64,000 nt of DNA, taken from NCBI RefSeq assembly GCF_900091595.1, contig NZ_FMCW01000024.1, positions 62,001 to 126,000 on the forward strand, written 5' to 3'. Both the position numbers and the translations under genes were made by a program. Shown here piece after piece: positions 48,713 through 58,941 of this stretch. The number at the start of each line of letters is the position of its first letter. Within the stretch, counting starts at the first letter, position 1. Origin of the DNA: Micromonospora haikouensis (GTDB lineage Bacteria > Actinomycetota > Actinomycetes > Mycobacteriales > Micromonosporaceae). The notes under the pieces are model-generated. The model was not told the origin of the DNA and did not search any database. It saw nothing but the letters and a program-made list of their open reading frames with translations.

Positions 48713-51452
48713 GTGGCCGGTAGCGAACTGTTCGGACGCCACGACGACCTGGCGCAGCTCGCCGAGTTCCTCGACGGGGTGCGCCAGGGCGGCGGGGCGC
48801 GGCTGATCTCCGGCGAGCCGGGGGTCGGCAAGTCCGCCCTGATGACCGCCGCCATGGAGTTTGCCCTCGCGGACGGGATGCGCGTGCTGCGGGCGTCCGG
48901 GTCGGAGTTCGAGGCCGACGTCAGCTACTCCGGCCTGCACCAGCTGCTGCTGCCCGCACACGCGGCTCTCGACCGTCTCCCGCCCGGTCCGCGCGAGGCG
49001 CTGTCGGTGGCGCTCGGCTTCGGCGTCGGCACGCCCCCGGACGTCCTCCTGGTCTGCAACGCCGCCCTGCTGCTCGTCACGGAGCTCACGGCCGACGAGC
49101 CGGTCCTGCTGGTGGTCGACGACGTGCACTGGCTCGACCGCGCGAGCGCCGTCGTCCTCGGCTTCATCGCCCGGCGGCTGGCGGGTGTCCGGGCCGGGCT
49201 GCTGGCGTCGACCAGGGCGGGATCGGTGAGCTTCCTCGACCTGCGGGGGCTGTCCGAGCACGCCGTCGGGCCGCTCGACGACGAGGCCGCGGGGCGGCTG
49301 GTCGACGCCCGCCACCCGCAACTGCCGGCGCGGGTACGCCGCCGCCTGCTCGACCTCGCCCAGGGCAACCCCCTCGCGCTGATGGAGCTGCCCGCCACGC
49401 TGCTGGGCTCCGTGCGGCGCACGGAGACGCAGCCCGAGGTGGTCCCCCTCAGCGACCGGTTGCAGGCGATCTTCGCGGCCCGGTTGACCGGGCTGCCCGA
49501 GGCGACCCGGCGGGTGCTGCTGCTGGCCACCTTCGAGGGCGCCGGCGACGTCCGGGTGCTCCGCGCCGCGCTGCCCGACCAGTCCAGCCTGGCCGACCTG
49601 GCCCCCGCCGAGCGGGCGCAGCTCGTCCGGGTGGACGACGCCACGGCCCGGATCGCGTTCCGGCATCCACTGATCCGCTCGGCGATCGTGGCCATGTCCA
49701 CCCACGAGGAGCGCCGCACCGCGCACGTCGCCCTCGCCGGAGCCCTGGTCGACGACGAGGAACGCCGCGCGTGGCACCTCGCGGCGGCCGCTGTCGGCCC
49801 GGACGAGGCGGTGGCGGAACTCCTGGAAGAGGCGGCACACCGGGTGATGCGGCGCGGGGACGGGTTCGCGGCGGTGGCGGCCCTGGTCCGCGCCGCCGAG
49901 CTGAGCGCCACGAGCGCCGGCCGGGGGCGACGGCTCGCCGAGGCCGCGTACATCGGCGCGGAGGCCAGCGGCACCATCGACGACGCGAAGATCCTGCTGA
50001 CCGACGCGCGTCGGGCGGCTCCCGACTCCGCCGGTTCGCTGCACGCGGCCAACGCGACCGCCTTCTCATGATCAACGGGGACGGCGACGTGAACACCGCC
50101 CACCGGCTGCTGGCGGGTGCCATCGAGACCGGCGACCACGGCTACCGGGCCGCCGACCCCGCGCTCGTCGAGGCCATGCACACCCTGCTGCTGTGCTGGT
50201 ACGGCAGCACCCCGGCGTACTGGGAACCGTTCTTCGCCGTGCTGCGCCGGATCCGGCCCCGGCCGCCGGACGTGCTCGCGCTGGCGAGCGACAGCTTCGC
50301 CGACCCGGTGCGCACCGGAAAGGCCGCGCTGGGCCGGATCGACGCGGTGCTCCGCACGCTGACCGAGAACGAGGACCCCACCCGCATCATGCGGATCGGC
50401 ACGGCCTCGGTGTACCTCGATCGTCTCGGCGACTCGCGGGAGGCGTCCTGGCGGCTGGTCGAGCACGGACGCAGCGGCGGGGTGCCCCGCCGGCACCTCG
50501 GAGCCCTGATGCACCTGTGCCTCGACGACTTCCTGACCGGCCGGTGGGACGAGGCCGAGGAACTCGCCGTGGAGGGCCAGCGGACCTGCGACACCAGCGG
50601 CTTCTCGTTCTTCGCGTGGTACTTCCGGTACAACCGGGCGATCCTCGCCGCCGGCCGGGGACGGTTCGACGAGGCGTACGCGCTCGCCGACGAGATCACC
50701 CACTGGGCGCTGCCCCGGGGCGTCGCCGCCGCCGCGTTGTTCGCGCAGCATCCCCGGGTGCTCGCCGCCATGGGGCAGGGCGACTACGACGCCGCCTTCG
50801 GCCACGCCGCCGCGATGAGCCCGCCCGGCGTGCTCGCCTCCCACGTGCCGCACTGCACCTGGGTCATGTTCGACCTGGTCGAGGCAGCCGTACGCACCGG
50901 GCGCACGTCCAGGCGATGCGGGACGCGGACCTGGCCAGCCTGTCGCCCCGGATGGCCCTGCTCCAGGCCGGCGCGGAGGCCCTCGTCCTCGACGACGACG
51001 AGTCGGTGACCCGCGTGGAGGCCCTGCTGGCCGAACCCGTCACCCGACGGTGGTTGTTCGACGGGGCCCGGGTGCGGCTGGCCCTCGGGGAGCGGCTGCG
51101 GCGGACCCGGTCGCCGGTGGAGGCCCGGCGGCATCTGCTCGCCGCACGTGACGGGTTCGCCGCCATGGCGGCCGAGCCCTGGCTCGACCGGGTGGAGGGG
51201 GAGCTGCGCGCCTGCGGCCACCGACCGGTCCCACGACAACGGGGTGACCTGACCGCGCTGACGGCGCAGGAACTCCAGATCGCGGAGCTGGCGGCGAGCG
51301 GCATGACCAACAAGCAGATCGCCGAGCGCCTGTACCTGTCCCACCGGACGGTCGGCGCCCACCTGTACCGGATCTTCCCCAAGCTGGGCGTCACGTCCCG
51401 GGCCGCGCTCCGGGACGCCCTGTCGCCGCCTGCTGAGCAGACTGCGCGCTGA
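48713..51452 (+). pseudogene. LuxR-family LAL regulator broken by two frameshifts
   Basis: A ~900-residue large ATP-binding regulator is spread over three frames. The first frame holds LFGRHDDLAQL, Walker A SGEPGVGKSAL and Walker B LLVVDDVHWLD, and stops at 50071. The second picks up with LMINGDGDVNTAHRLL and helical repeats until ~50905. The third carries HVQAMRDADLASLSP and the LuxR helix-turn-helix (LTAQELQIAELAASGMTNKQIA) to 51452. The joins are at ~50060-50070 (apparent single-base loss) and ~50899-50910 (small deletion). GTG at 48713 is the likely original start. Unless these are sequencing errors, the ATPase and DNA-binding parts are uncoupled. Confidence 0.85.
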
Positions 51453-52023
51453 GTTCGTCGGCCTGCGTCTCCTTCGCTTCGAGCAGCCGCTCCAGGAGCC
51501 GCCGGGTGGTGGGGTCGTCGTCGCCGATCCAGCGCACCGCCTCCTGCAACGTCTGGACGAGGATCCGCACCCCGACGAGGTTCTGCGTCACGATGCCGAC
51601 GACGTCACCGTCGGGGAACGCCCGGAAGGCGACCTGGGACCGGGGGCTCAGGTGCTGCGGGTCGTAGTCGCCGACGCAGCCGAGTTGCCGGATCCGGGTG
51701 GCGACCAGCCGGGCGTCACCACGGTCGCGGTCGGCCCCGGCGAACAGGAGCTCCGCGAGCGGCCGGGCCAACGGGGCGCGGACGACCAGCGCGTGCTGCT
51801 CGTACTGCAACGAGGACACGACCAGGCTCGCCAGCAGCACGTTGAGCAGGCGCGTGGTCGCCGTCAGGTCGGCCCGGTTCGACGGCGTGACCGGCCCGTC
51901 GTCGAGGTCGAACAGGGCCCGGTCGCGGACCTCGCGCATCCGCAGCACGGTGGGCGGCGATGCGGGGTGTTCCCGTCCTGATGGCGTCACGCCGTCGATG
52001 GTGCGGCGCGGCTCCCGGCCCAC
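51391..52023 (-). CDS. Ferritin-like (Dps/bacterioferritin-fold) protein with degenerate metal sites
   Basis: This is a 210-residue helical protein. The segments LNVLLASLVVSSLQYEQHALVV, ADRDRGDARLVATRIRQLG and VVGIVTQNLVGVRILVQTLQEAVRWIGDDDPTTRRLLERLLEAKETQADEL follow the four-helix pattern of ferritin-like proteins. The diiron residues of E-x-x-H type are mostly replaced; for example the last motif reads KETQAD where EExHxD is usual. The 5' end is uncertain: GTG/ATG choices at 52023 or 51939 differ by 28 poorly conserved residues. It converges on and overlaps the broken LAL gene by 62 bases. Confidence 0.55.
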   Translation of the reverse strand: MGREPRRTIDGVTPSGREHPASPPTVLRMREVRDRALFDLDDGPVTPSNRADLTATTRLLNVLLASLVVSSLQYEQHALVVRAPLARPLAELLFAGADRDRGDARLVATRIRQLGCVGDYDPQHLSPRSQVAFRAFPDGDVVGIVTQNLVGVRILVQTLQEAVRWIGDDDPTTRRLLERLLEAKETQADELSAQSAQQAATGRPGARPGT

Positions 52024-52320
52024 GCATCTGTCGAATGACCTAACCCCGGGCCGAGGCGCCGGCGCCGGACGGCCGTCGCGGCCCCGGACCAGGGCTCCCG
52101 GCCGTGGCGCGGGCCGGCAGCCCCGCTCACGTCACCGGCACCGCCCGGCTGCTGGCCTGCCCGGTTCCGGCACGACCGGCTAGGTCACCGGCCGTCGGCG
52201 GCCCGGATCTCGGAAGTCGGATGACTGATGAAGGCCGGCCCGGCGGCACCGAGAGTGGAGCCCAGCCAGGCAACACCGTCGCCGCCGACATCCGGCGGCA
52301 GCCGCCGAGGAGAGTGCCCG
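52024..52320. other. Gap upstream of the monooxygenase-hydrolase operon
   Basis: No supported gene lies in these 297 GC-rich bases. They must hold the promoters for the divergent ferritin-like gene and the rightward operon. A weak GAGAG ribosome site precedes the ATG at 52321. No palindromic operator was noticed. Confidence 0.4.
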
Positions 52321-52626
52321 ATGACCGTCAGCTACGGCTTCCACGCCACCATGACCGCCCGCCCCGGCAAGGGCGACGAGCTGGTCGACTTCCTGCTCGC
52401 CTCGCCGTCGCTGGCGAACGAGGACTGCGTCGTCTTCCTGATCGGCCGGTCCGCCGCCGACTCCGACGTCGTCCACGTCACCGAGGGCTGGACGACCGAG
52501 GAGGCGCACCACAGCTTCTTCGCCACCGACGAGGCGCAGGCCCTGGTGGGACAGCTCCAGCCGCTGATCGCCGGCGAGCCGGCATACCTCGACGAGGTGC
52601 CGGTGGGCGGCAAGGCCGCCATCTGA
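52321..52626 (+). CDS. Antibiotic-biosynthesis-monooxygenase (ABM) domain protein
   Basis: This 101-residue dimeric alpha-beta barrel protein of the ABM/YgiN type has FHATMTARPGKGDELVDFLL at the N-terminus, a VFLIGRSAADSDVVHVTEGW central strand pair and EEAHHSFFATDEAQALV. Members are small cofactor-free monooxygenases or heme-degrading enzymes. It is followed 39 bases later by an esterase gene, so likely an operon. The function is not specified by any visible residue set. Confidence 0.85.
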   Translation: MTVSYGFHATMTARPGKGDELVDFLLASPSLANEDCVVFLIGRSAADSDVVHVTEGWTTEEAHHSFFATDEAQALVGQLQPLIAGEPAYLDEVPVGGKAAI

Positions 52627-52665
52627 GACCCGCCCGTCCGCATCGAACACGACAGGAAACCCCTC

Positions 52666-53667
52666 ATGACACTGACACGTCCCCCCTTCGACCCCGAGCT
52701 GCGTGCCCTCCTCGCCGACATGCCGTTCGTACCCGAACTCAACCGCGAGGTGCTCCCGCAGATCCGGCAGTTCTCGTCGATGCCCGTGGAGCCGCTGCTC
52801 GAAGGCCGGGCGATCGACCGGCGCGAGATCAGCATCGCTGGCCCGGACGGCACGGACATCCCGCTGTCCGTCTTCAGCCCCGCCGGCCCGGAACACACCG
52901 CTCCGGCCCCCTGCGTCTACTGGATGCACGGCGGCGGCATGGTGATGGGCGACCGCTTCTCCCAGATCGACATCCCCCTGGAATGGCTCGACCGGTTCGG
53001 TGCCGTCGTCGTCTCCGTGGACTACCGGCTGGCACCCGAGGCCACCGGCACCAGCCTGCTCGACGACTGCTACCACGGCCTGCTGTGGGTGGCCGAGCAC
53101 GCCGACGAGCTGGGCATCGACCCGAACCGGATCATCGCCGCCGGGGTCAGCGCCGGCGGCGGCCTCACCGCCGGGGTCGCCCTGCTGGCCCGCGACCGCG
53201 GCGGCCCTAACCTCGCCGCCCAGGTGCTGATCTGCCCCATGCTCGACCACCACAACGACACCACCTCCAGCCGCCAGTACGCCGGCGAGCCCGGCGTGTG
53301 GACACGCGAGATGAACGAGTTCGCCTGGCGGTCGGTGCTCGGCGACCTGGCCGACGACGGCGTACCCGATAACGTTTCCCCCGCGACGGCCGACGACCTG
53401 TCCGGCCTGCCGGACACCTACGTCGACGCCGGCACCGCCGAGGTGTTCCGCGACGAGGCCGTCGCCTACACCACCCGCATCTGGGCCGCCGGCGGCCAGG
53501 CCGAGCTGCACATCTGGGCCGGTGGCTTCCACGGATTCGACGCCCTGTACCCGCAGGCGCGGATCTCGGCCCAGGCCCGCCGCGCCCGCATCGACTGGCT
53601 CGCCCGCATCCTGACCCCGGCCGCCGGGCCGACCCGGCCGCAGCTCTCCGGGCAGCGGGCCGGCTGA
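52666..53667 (+). CDS. Alpha/beta hydrolase (hormone-sensitive-lipase family esterase)
   Basis: This 333-residue esterase has the oxyanion-hole motif WMHGGGMVMG, nucleophile GVSAGGG (Ser), DAGTAEVFRDE with the acidic residue, and GGFHGFD with the catalytic His: a complete HSL-family (type IV) active site. There is no signal peptide, so it is cytoplasmic. It sits between the ABM protein and a methyltransferase whose start overlaps its stop (TGATG). It probably hydrolyses short-chain carboxylic esters. Confidence 0.92.
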   Translation: MTLTRPPFDPELRALLADMPFVPELNREVLPQIRQFSSMPVEPLLEGRAIDRREISIAGPDGTDIPLSVFSPAGPEHTAPAPCVYWMHGGGMVMGDRFSQIDIPLEWLDRFGAVVVSVDYRLAPEATGTSLLDDCYHGLLWVAEHADELGIDPNRIIAAGVSAGGGLTAGVALLARDRGGPNLAAQVLICPMLDHHNDTTSSRQYAGEPGVWTREMNEFAWRSVLGDLADDGVPDNVSPATADDLSGLPDTYVDAGTAEVFRDEAVAYTTRIWAAGGQAELHIWAGGFHGFDALYPQARISAQARRARIDWLARILTPAAGPTRPQLSGQRAG

Positions 53668-54296
53668 TGAGCGACAACCACCGGGCGGAGTTCCTGCGCG
53701 AGTTCCTCCGCGACCCCTTCACCGTCGCCGCGGTCGCCCCCAGCGGCCGGCCGCTGGCCGACCTCGTCACCGCGCCCGTCCCCAGCGCCGGCGAGCCGCT
53801 GGTCGTCGAACTCGGCCCCGGCACCGGAGCGTTCACGGCCGCCATCCAGCGCCGGCTCGCCGGCCGGGGCCGTCACCTCGCGGTCGAGGTCAACGAACGG
53901 TTCGCCGGCCTGCTGGCCGACCGGTACCCCCGGCTCGACGTCGCCGTGGCCGACGCCCGCGACCTCGGCGACGTGCTGGCACAGCGGGGCCACGGCCGGG
54001 CGGACGTGATCGTGAGCGGGCTGCCGTGGGCGGCGTTCGCCGGGGGCCAGCAGGACGAGCTTCTGCACGCCGTCACCGACGCGTTGACCCCGAACGGCGC
54101 CTTCACCACGTTCGGCTATACGTTCGCCCGCTGGACGCCGCCTGCCCAACGGCTGCGGCGGGCACTGGGCGACCGGTTCGAGGAGGTCGTGACCGGCCGC
54201 ACCGTGTGGGCCAACGTGCCGCCGGCGTTCGTGTACTCCTGCCGGCGCCCCCGGGTCACCGCGCGACCGCGCACGCTGGTGTCCCTGGCCCGCTGA
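53667..54296 (+). CDS. Phospholipid N-methyltransferase-like SAM methyltransferase
   Basis: This 209-residue class I methyltransferase begins FLREFLRDPFTVAAVAPSGRPLA, the N-terminal signature of PmtA-type phosphatidylethanolamine methyltransferases. VVELGPGTGAFTAAI (SAM motif I), EVNERFAGLL, VIVSGLPWAAF and TFGYTFARW follow. The PSS/APSGR start and SGLPW motif distinguish it from rRNA dimethylases. The ATG overlaps the esterase stop by one base. The actual lipid or other substrate is not certain. Confidence 0.8.
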   Translation: MSDNHRAEFLREFLRDPFTVAAVAPSGRPLADLVTAPVPSAGEPLVVELGPGTGAFTAAIQRRLAGRGRHLAVEVNERFAGLLADRYPRLDVAVADARDLGDVLAQRGHGRADVIVSGLPWAAFAGGQQDELLHAVTDALTPNGAFTTFGYTFARWTPPAQRLRRALGDRFEEVVTGRTVWANVPPAFVYSCRRPRVTARPRTLVSLAR

Positions 54297-54324
54297 GAGA
54301 CGGAACCCGAGAGGAGGATCGACC

Positions 54325-55617
54325 ATGGGGAAGCGGCAGGGTTCCGATCCAGCCGTGCGCCCGGTCGGCCAGGACCATCGCGCGACGCCGTTCGAGCTGT
54401 TCTTCGACCTCGTGTACGTCTTCGCGACGACCCAGATCACCGCCTACCTGGCCCACGAGCACAGCCTGTACGGCCTCCTGCGCGGTCTGCTGATCCTCGC
54501 GCTGCTGTGGGGAACGTGGTCCGGCTACACCTGGCTGGGCAACCACTCCCGGGCCGACGAGGGCCTGCTGCGGGCGGGAATGGTGGGCGCGATGGCAGCG
54601 ATGTTCGTGGTCGCCCTGGCCGTTCCCGAGGCCTGGCGTGACGCGCCCGGCGGACTGCCGGGCCCCGTCGTCCTGGTCTGCGCCTACCTGCTCGTCCGGT
54701 GGGTGCACCTCGCGGTCTACGCGGTGGCCGCGACCGGCGACGCCGGGCTGCGGCAGCAGGTCGCGATCACCTGGTTGCCCCTGCTGGCCGGCGCGGCGCT
54801 GCTCCTCTGCGGGGCGCTGCTGGGCGACTGGGCCCAGGTGCTGCTGTTCAGCGTCGCGTTGCTGGTGGACTGGGCCGGCATCTACCTCACCGCCAGGCGC
54901 GGCGCGTGGCGACTGCACAGCCCGGCGCACCTGACCGAACGGCATGGCCTGTTCATCATCCTGGCTATCGGCGAGTCGACCGTCGCGATCGGGGTGGGCG
55001 CCGCCGGACAGCCCGTCGGTGTGCCGCTGCTGGTCGCCGCCGTCCTCGGCGTCGGCACCGCCGTCTGCCTATGGTGGCTGTACTTCGACGTGGTGGCGCC
55101 CGCGGCCCGGCGTCGCCTCGTCGAGACGCACGGCGCCGCCCGGGTCAGCCTGGCCGTCGACGCGTACGCCTACGGTCACTTCCCCCTGGTCGCCGGGATC
55201 GTGCTCACCGCGCTGGGTGTGGAGGGCGTGGTGGCCCACGTCGGCGAGGGCGGGCCGTTGGGAGCGTTCTACGCGCTGTCCCTCTTCGGCGGTGCGGCGC
55301 TCTACCTCGCCGGGCACCTGCTGTTCGAACGGCTCGTGCACCGTACGACGAGCCTGCCGCGCCTGCTGGCGGCCGGCGTGCTCGTCGCCGCCGGCCCGGC
55401 GGCCGCCGCCCTCGCGCCGCTGGTCGGCCTGGCCGGCCTGTTCGCCGTCCTGATCGTTCTGATCGTCGTCGAGACCCGCCAGCACCGACGGAACTCACGT
55501 CCGACGACGCCACCGGTCGAAGCGACAGCGAGAACGTTCGGAACCGGAACCGTGGAGGATCGAGCAAGGAATCGCGAGGATCGCGATGGAAACCGCATCC
55601 GGAAACTGATTGCATAA
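54325..55617 (+). CDS. Low temperature requirement A (LtrA) family membrane protein
   Basis: This 430-residue polytopic membrane protein has the LtrA signature FELFFDLVYVFATTQIT followed by about ten hydrophobic helices, and the conserved HGLFIILAIGESTVAIG in the middle. The last ~55 residues are a charged, Arg/Asn-rich tail with no family similarity. The ATG follows GAGAGGAGG. LtrA was named from a Listeria cold-growth mutant, and its molecular function is unknown. It is probably the last gene of the operon begun at 52.3 kb. Confidence 0.92.
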   Translation: MGKRQGSDPAVRPVGQDHRATPFELFFDLVYVFATTQITAYLAHEHSLYGLLRGLLILALLWGTWSGYTWLGNHSRADEGLLRAGMVGAMAAMFVVALAVPEAWRDAPGGLPGPVVLVCAYLLVRWVHLAVYAVAATGDAGLRQQVAITWLPLLAGAALLLCGALLGDWAQVLLFSVALLVDWAGIYLTARRGAWRLHSPAHLTERHGLFIILAIGESTVAIGVGAAGQPVGVPLLVAAVLGVGTAVCLWWLYFDVVAPAARRRLVETHGAARVSLAVDAYAYGHFPLVAGIVLTALGVEGVVAHVGEGGPLGAFYALSLFGGAALYLAGHLLFERLVHRTTSLPRLLAAGVLVAAGPAAAALAPLVGLAGLFAVLIVLIVVETRQHRRNSRPTTPPVEATARTFGTGTVEDRARNREDRDGNRIRKLIA

Positions 55618-55680
55618 GTAACTTGTTCGACATTGTCGAATAAATGTGATGCCCAATTCCATTGACGGGAGAGGACGGCG

Positions 55681-56223
55681 ATGACCGATCAGACACACAG
55701 CGAAATATCGCTGCTGGTAAACGACGTGACTCGCCGGCTGTCAGTGGACAACCGTCGGACGCTGCTCGACGTGTTGCGGGACGACCTGGGCGTCACCGGG
55801 CCGAAGAAGGGGTGCGACCACGGGCAGTGCGGCGCCTGCACGGTGCTGCGCGACGGCCGGCGGGTGGTCTCCTGTCTGATCCTCGCGGTCGCCGCCGACG
55901 CTGCCGCGATCACCACCGTCGAAGGGCTGGCCGTCGAGGGCAGGCTGCAGCCGATCCAGGAGGCGTTCGTGCGCCTGGACGGCTTCCAGTGTGGCTTCTG
56001 CACGCCGGGGCAAATCTGCTCGGCGGTCGGGGTGCTCGTCGAGCACGCGGCCGGCTGGCCCAGCGCCGTCACCGTCGACGACTCACGGGACGGCGCGCCG
56101 GAACTGGACGAGGCCGAAGTACGCGAGCGGATGAGCGGCAACCTGTGTCGCTGCGGGGCGTACCCGTCGATCGTGCGCGCGGTGATCGAGACCGCCGCCC
56201 GGCGGCAGGGGGTGGCGGGGTGA
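55681..56223 (+). CDS. Xanthine dehydrogenase-family [2Fe-2S] subunit
   Basis: This 180-residue small subunit of a molybdenum hydroxylase has its plant-type cluster ligands in GCDHGQCGACTV...SCL. The C-terminal cluster ligands are in QCGFCTPGQI and LCRCGAY. All eight cysteines are present and the protein is intact. It passes electrons between the Mo site and FAD. Its stop overlaps the start of the FAD-subunit gene (GTGA). Because that subunit and the Mo subunit are both broken, this protein has probably lost its partners. Confidence 0.92.
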   Translation: MTDQTHSEISLLVNDVTRRLSVDNRRTLLDVLRDDLGVTGPKKGCDHGQCGACTVLRDGRRVVSCLILAVAADAAAITTVEGLAVEGRLQPIQEAFVRLDGFQCGFCTPGQICSAVGVLVEHAAGWPSAVTVDDSRDGAPELDEAEVRERMSGNLCRCGAYPSIVRAVIETAARRQGVAG

Positions 56224-57050
56224 AGGAGTTCGCCTATCAGCACGCCACGCAGGTCCACGAGGCGCTCACGGCGGTCGCCGGGAATGCCGGCGCCCGGTAT
56301 CTGGGCGGCGGCACCAACCTCGTCGACCTGATGAAGTGCGGGGTCGAGGAGCCGACCCGGCTGGTGGACGTACGGCAGCTTCCCCTCGACGGTGTCGACG
56401 ACGCGCCGGACGGCGGCCTGGTCATCGGTGCGACCACCACGAACAGCGACGTAGCCGCGCACCCCGAGGTGCGCCGCCGGTTCCCGGCGCTGGCCCAGGC
56501 CGTGCTGGCGGGCGCGTCCGGCCAACTGCGGAACATGGCCACGGTGGGCGGCAACCTGTTTGTTGCAGCGGACCCGCTGCGGCTACTTCACCGACCTCTC
56601 CTCGCCCTGCAACAAGCGGAGCCCCGGCAGTGGATGTGCCGCCATCGAGGGAATCCACCACAACCACGCGGTCCTCGGCCACTCCGCGCACTGTGTGGCC
56701 ACCCACCCCTCGGACCTGGCGGTGGCGCTCGCCGCGTTCGACGCGGTCGTGCGCTACGAGACGCTCGACGGCACCGGTGAGATCCCGTTGGCGCAGTTCT
56801 ACCTGCCGGTCGGTGACCGTCCGGACCGGGAGACCGCGCTGCCACCCGGCGCGCTGATCACCGCCGTCGCCCTGCCCGGGTCCGCGCGGAGCCTCCGGTC
56901 GCGCTACCGCAAGGTCCGCGAGCGCGCGTCGTACGCCTTCGCGACGGTATCCGTCGCCGCGGCGCTCGACGTCCGCGACGGGGTGGTACGCGACGTGCGA
57001 ATCGCCCTCGGCGGCGTGGCGTCGCATCCCTGGCGGGCCCGCTCCGCGAG
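56220..57050 (+). pseudogene. Molybdenum hydroxylase FAD subunit, frameshifted and 3'-truncated
   Basis: The GTG at 56220 starts an FAD-binding medium subunit with YLGGGTNLVDLMK and SGQLRNMATVGGNL. At 56557-56566 the sequence reads CTGT-TTGT-TGCAG where homologues need CTGTTGCAG (Leu-Leu-Gln). A 4-base duplication shifts the frame. The correct continuation (QRTRCGYF...CNKRSPGSGCAA, later RYRKVRERASYAFA) runs in another frame to ~57050. It then fuses directly into the Mo-subunit sequence, so the C-terminal ~50 residues are lost too. Confidence 0.9.
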
Positions 57051-58941
57051 GCCGTGCCGATGCCGGACCTGGCCCACGGCTGGATGGTGACCGCCACCAT
57101 CTCCCGGGGCCGGATCCGTGACATCGACGCCTCGACCGCGCTCGGCATGCCGGGCGTGCTGGGGGTGCTCGACCACCGCAACGCGCCCCGGCTCAACCCC
57201 CGGGCCGGCAACTACTTCGGGCCGGACGGCAGCATGCAACTGCTCCAGGACGACGTGATCCCGTACGCCGGCCGGCCGGTAGCGCTGGCGGTGGCGGAAA
57301 CGCCCGAGCAGGCCCGGGCGGCAGCGGCGGCGCTGCGGGTGACCTACGAAGCGGTACCGCACTCCCGAGGAGAGCCACAGCGCCCTGGAGCCGCATGCCG
57401 CGACCGTGTGGTGGGACGGGGGCCATGTGTACGCCGTGGACTCCAACCAGGGCGCGTTCAGTGTGTCCGAGGTCCTGGCCTCGTTGTGGTCGATCGACCG
57501 GGAGCGGGTGCACATCCGCGCCGAGCATGTCGGGGGCGGCTTCGGCGGCAAGGGCGCCTGTGGCCCGCAGGTGATCCTCGGGTCGATGGCCAGCGAGCGG
57601 TTCGGACGCCCGGTGCGGGTCGTCATGACCCGGGCGCAGGTATTCGAGGCAACCGCGTCGCGGCCCCCGACAGACCAGCTGGTCCGCATGGGTGCCGACG
57701 CCGACGGCCGCCTGCGCGCCATCCACCACCGACCGGCGTACGCCCTCTCGCCGCTCGCCGAGTACATCGAGTGGTGCACCGAGCAGGCCAAGATCCTGTA
57801 CGCGGCACCGGCGATCCGCACGCAGCTCACCGCCGTGCCCCTCGACATCCTGCCGCCGGCCTCGATGCGTGGGCCGGGCGCGACGCCCGGCTCGTTCGCC
57901 CTGGAGTCGGCGATCGACGAGGTGGCGGAGCGGCTGGACATCGACCCGCTGGAGTTGCGCCTGCGCAACCAGCCCACCGTCGGGCCCGTGTCGGGGCTGC
58001 CCTTCAGCAGCCGCCGCCTGGTCTCCTGCCTGCGGGAGGGAGCGCGCCGGTTCGGCTGGGCGGCGCGCGATCGGCGTCCCCGTGCCCGGCGCGAGGGTCC
58101 GCTGCTGATCGGCAGCGGCATGGCCAGCACCTCGTTCAGCGCCGGGGTGTTCCCGTCGACGGCCTCGATCACGGCCGAGGCGGACGGGACGTTCACGGTG
58201 TCGATCGGCGCGAGTGACATCGGCACGGGTGCCCGTACCGCGCTGACGGCGGTCGCCGCCGACGCGCTCGGGGTCGGCACGGAGCGGATCCGGATCCGGA
58301 TCGGCGACAGCGACCTCGGCATGGCGTGGGGCGCGGGCGGCTCCCGTGGCACGACGTCCTGGTCCTTCGCCATCACCGAGGCCGCCGGGAAACTGCGAGA
58401 GAGCATGGGCGGCCCGGCCCGGCCGGTGACCGCGACGGTGGACACCACCACGATGATCGACTACCAGCCCGGCCGGGAACGGCAGACCTTCAGCGCCGTC
58501 TTCGCGGCGGTAGCCGTCGACCCGGCGACCGGCGAGGTACGGGTGCGCCGCCTGCTCGGCATGTTCGCCGTGGGCCGGGTGATCAACCCGCTGCTCGCCC
58601 GCAGCCAGGTGATCGGCGGTATGATCATGGGACTCTCCATGGCCCTGCACGAGGAGAGCGTGCGCGACCCCCGCACCGGCCGGCAGACCAACGGCGACTT
58701 CGCCGGCTACCACTTCGCCGCCCACGCCGACGTGCCCGACGTCGAGGCCGACTTCGTGCCCGACTACGAGCCGCAGGACCCGTCGGGGTTCAACGGCCTC
58801 GGCGAGATCGGCACGGCCGGCACCGCGGCGGCGATCGCCAACGCCGTATGGCACGCCACGGGCACCCGTCAGCGGATCCTCCCGATCCGCCTCGACCGGG
58901 TGCTGGAGCCCGCCGACCCCGGCGAACCCGATGCTGCGTGA
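57040..58941 (+). pseudogene. Molybdenum hydroxylase Mo-binding subunit, 5' deletion and frameshift
   Basis: The frame begins at REAVPMPDLAHGWMV without the ~40 residues that should precede it. It runs through MPGVLGVLDH to YEAVPHS at ~57365, then changes frame to EESHSALEPHAATVWWDG. A segment of several tens of residues that normally lies here is missing. The remainder (GGGFGGKG, MRGPGATPG, the active-site Glu region GEIGTAG) is intact to 58941. Internal GTG/ATG codons might allow a ~510-residue fragment from 57406, but it lacks the N-terminal domain. No functional enzyme is expected. Confidence 0.88.
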
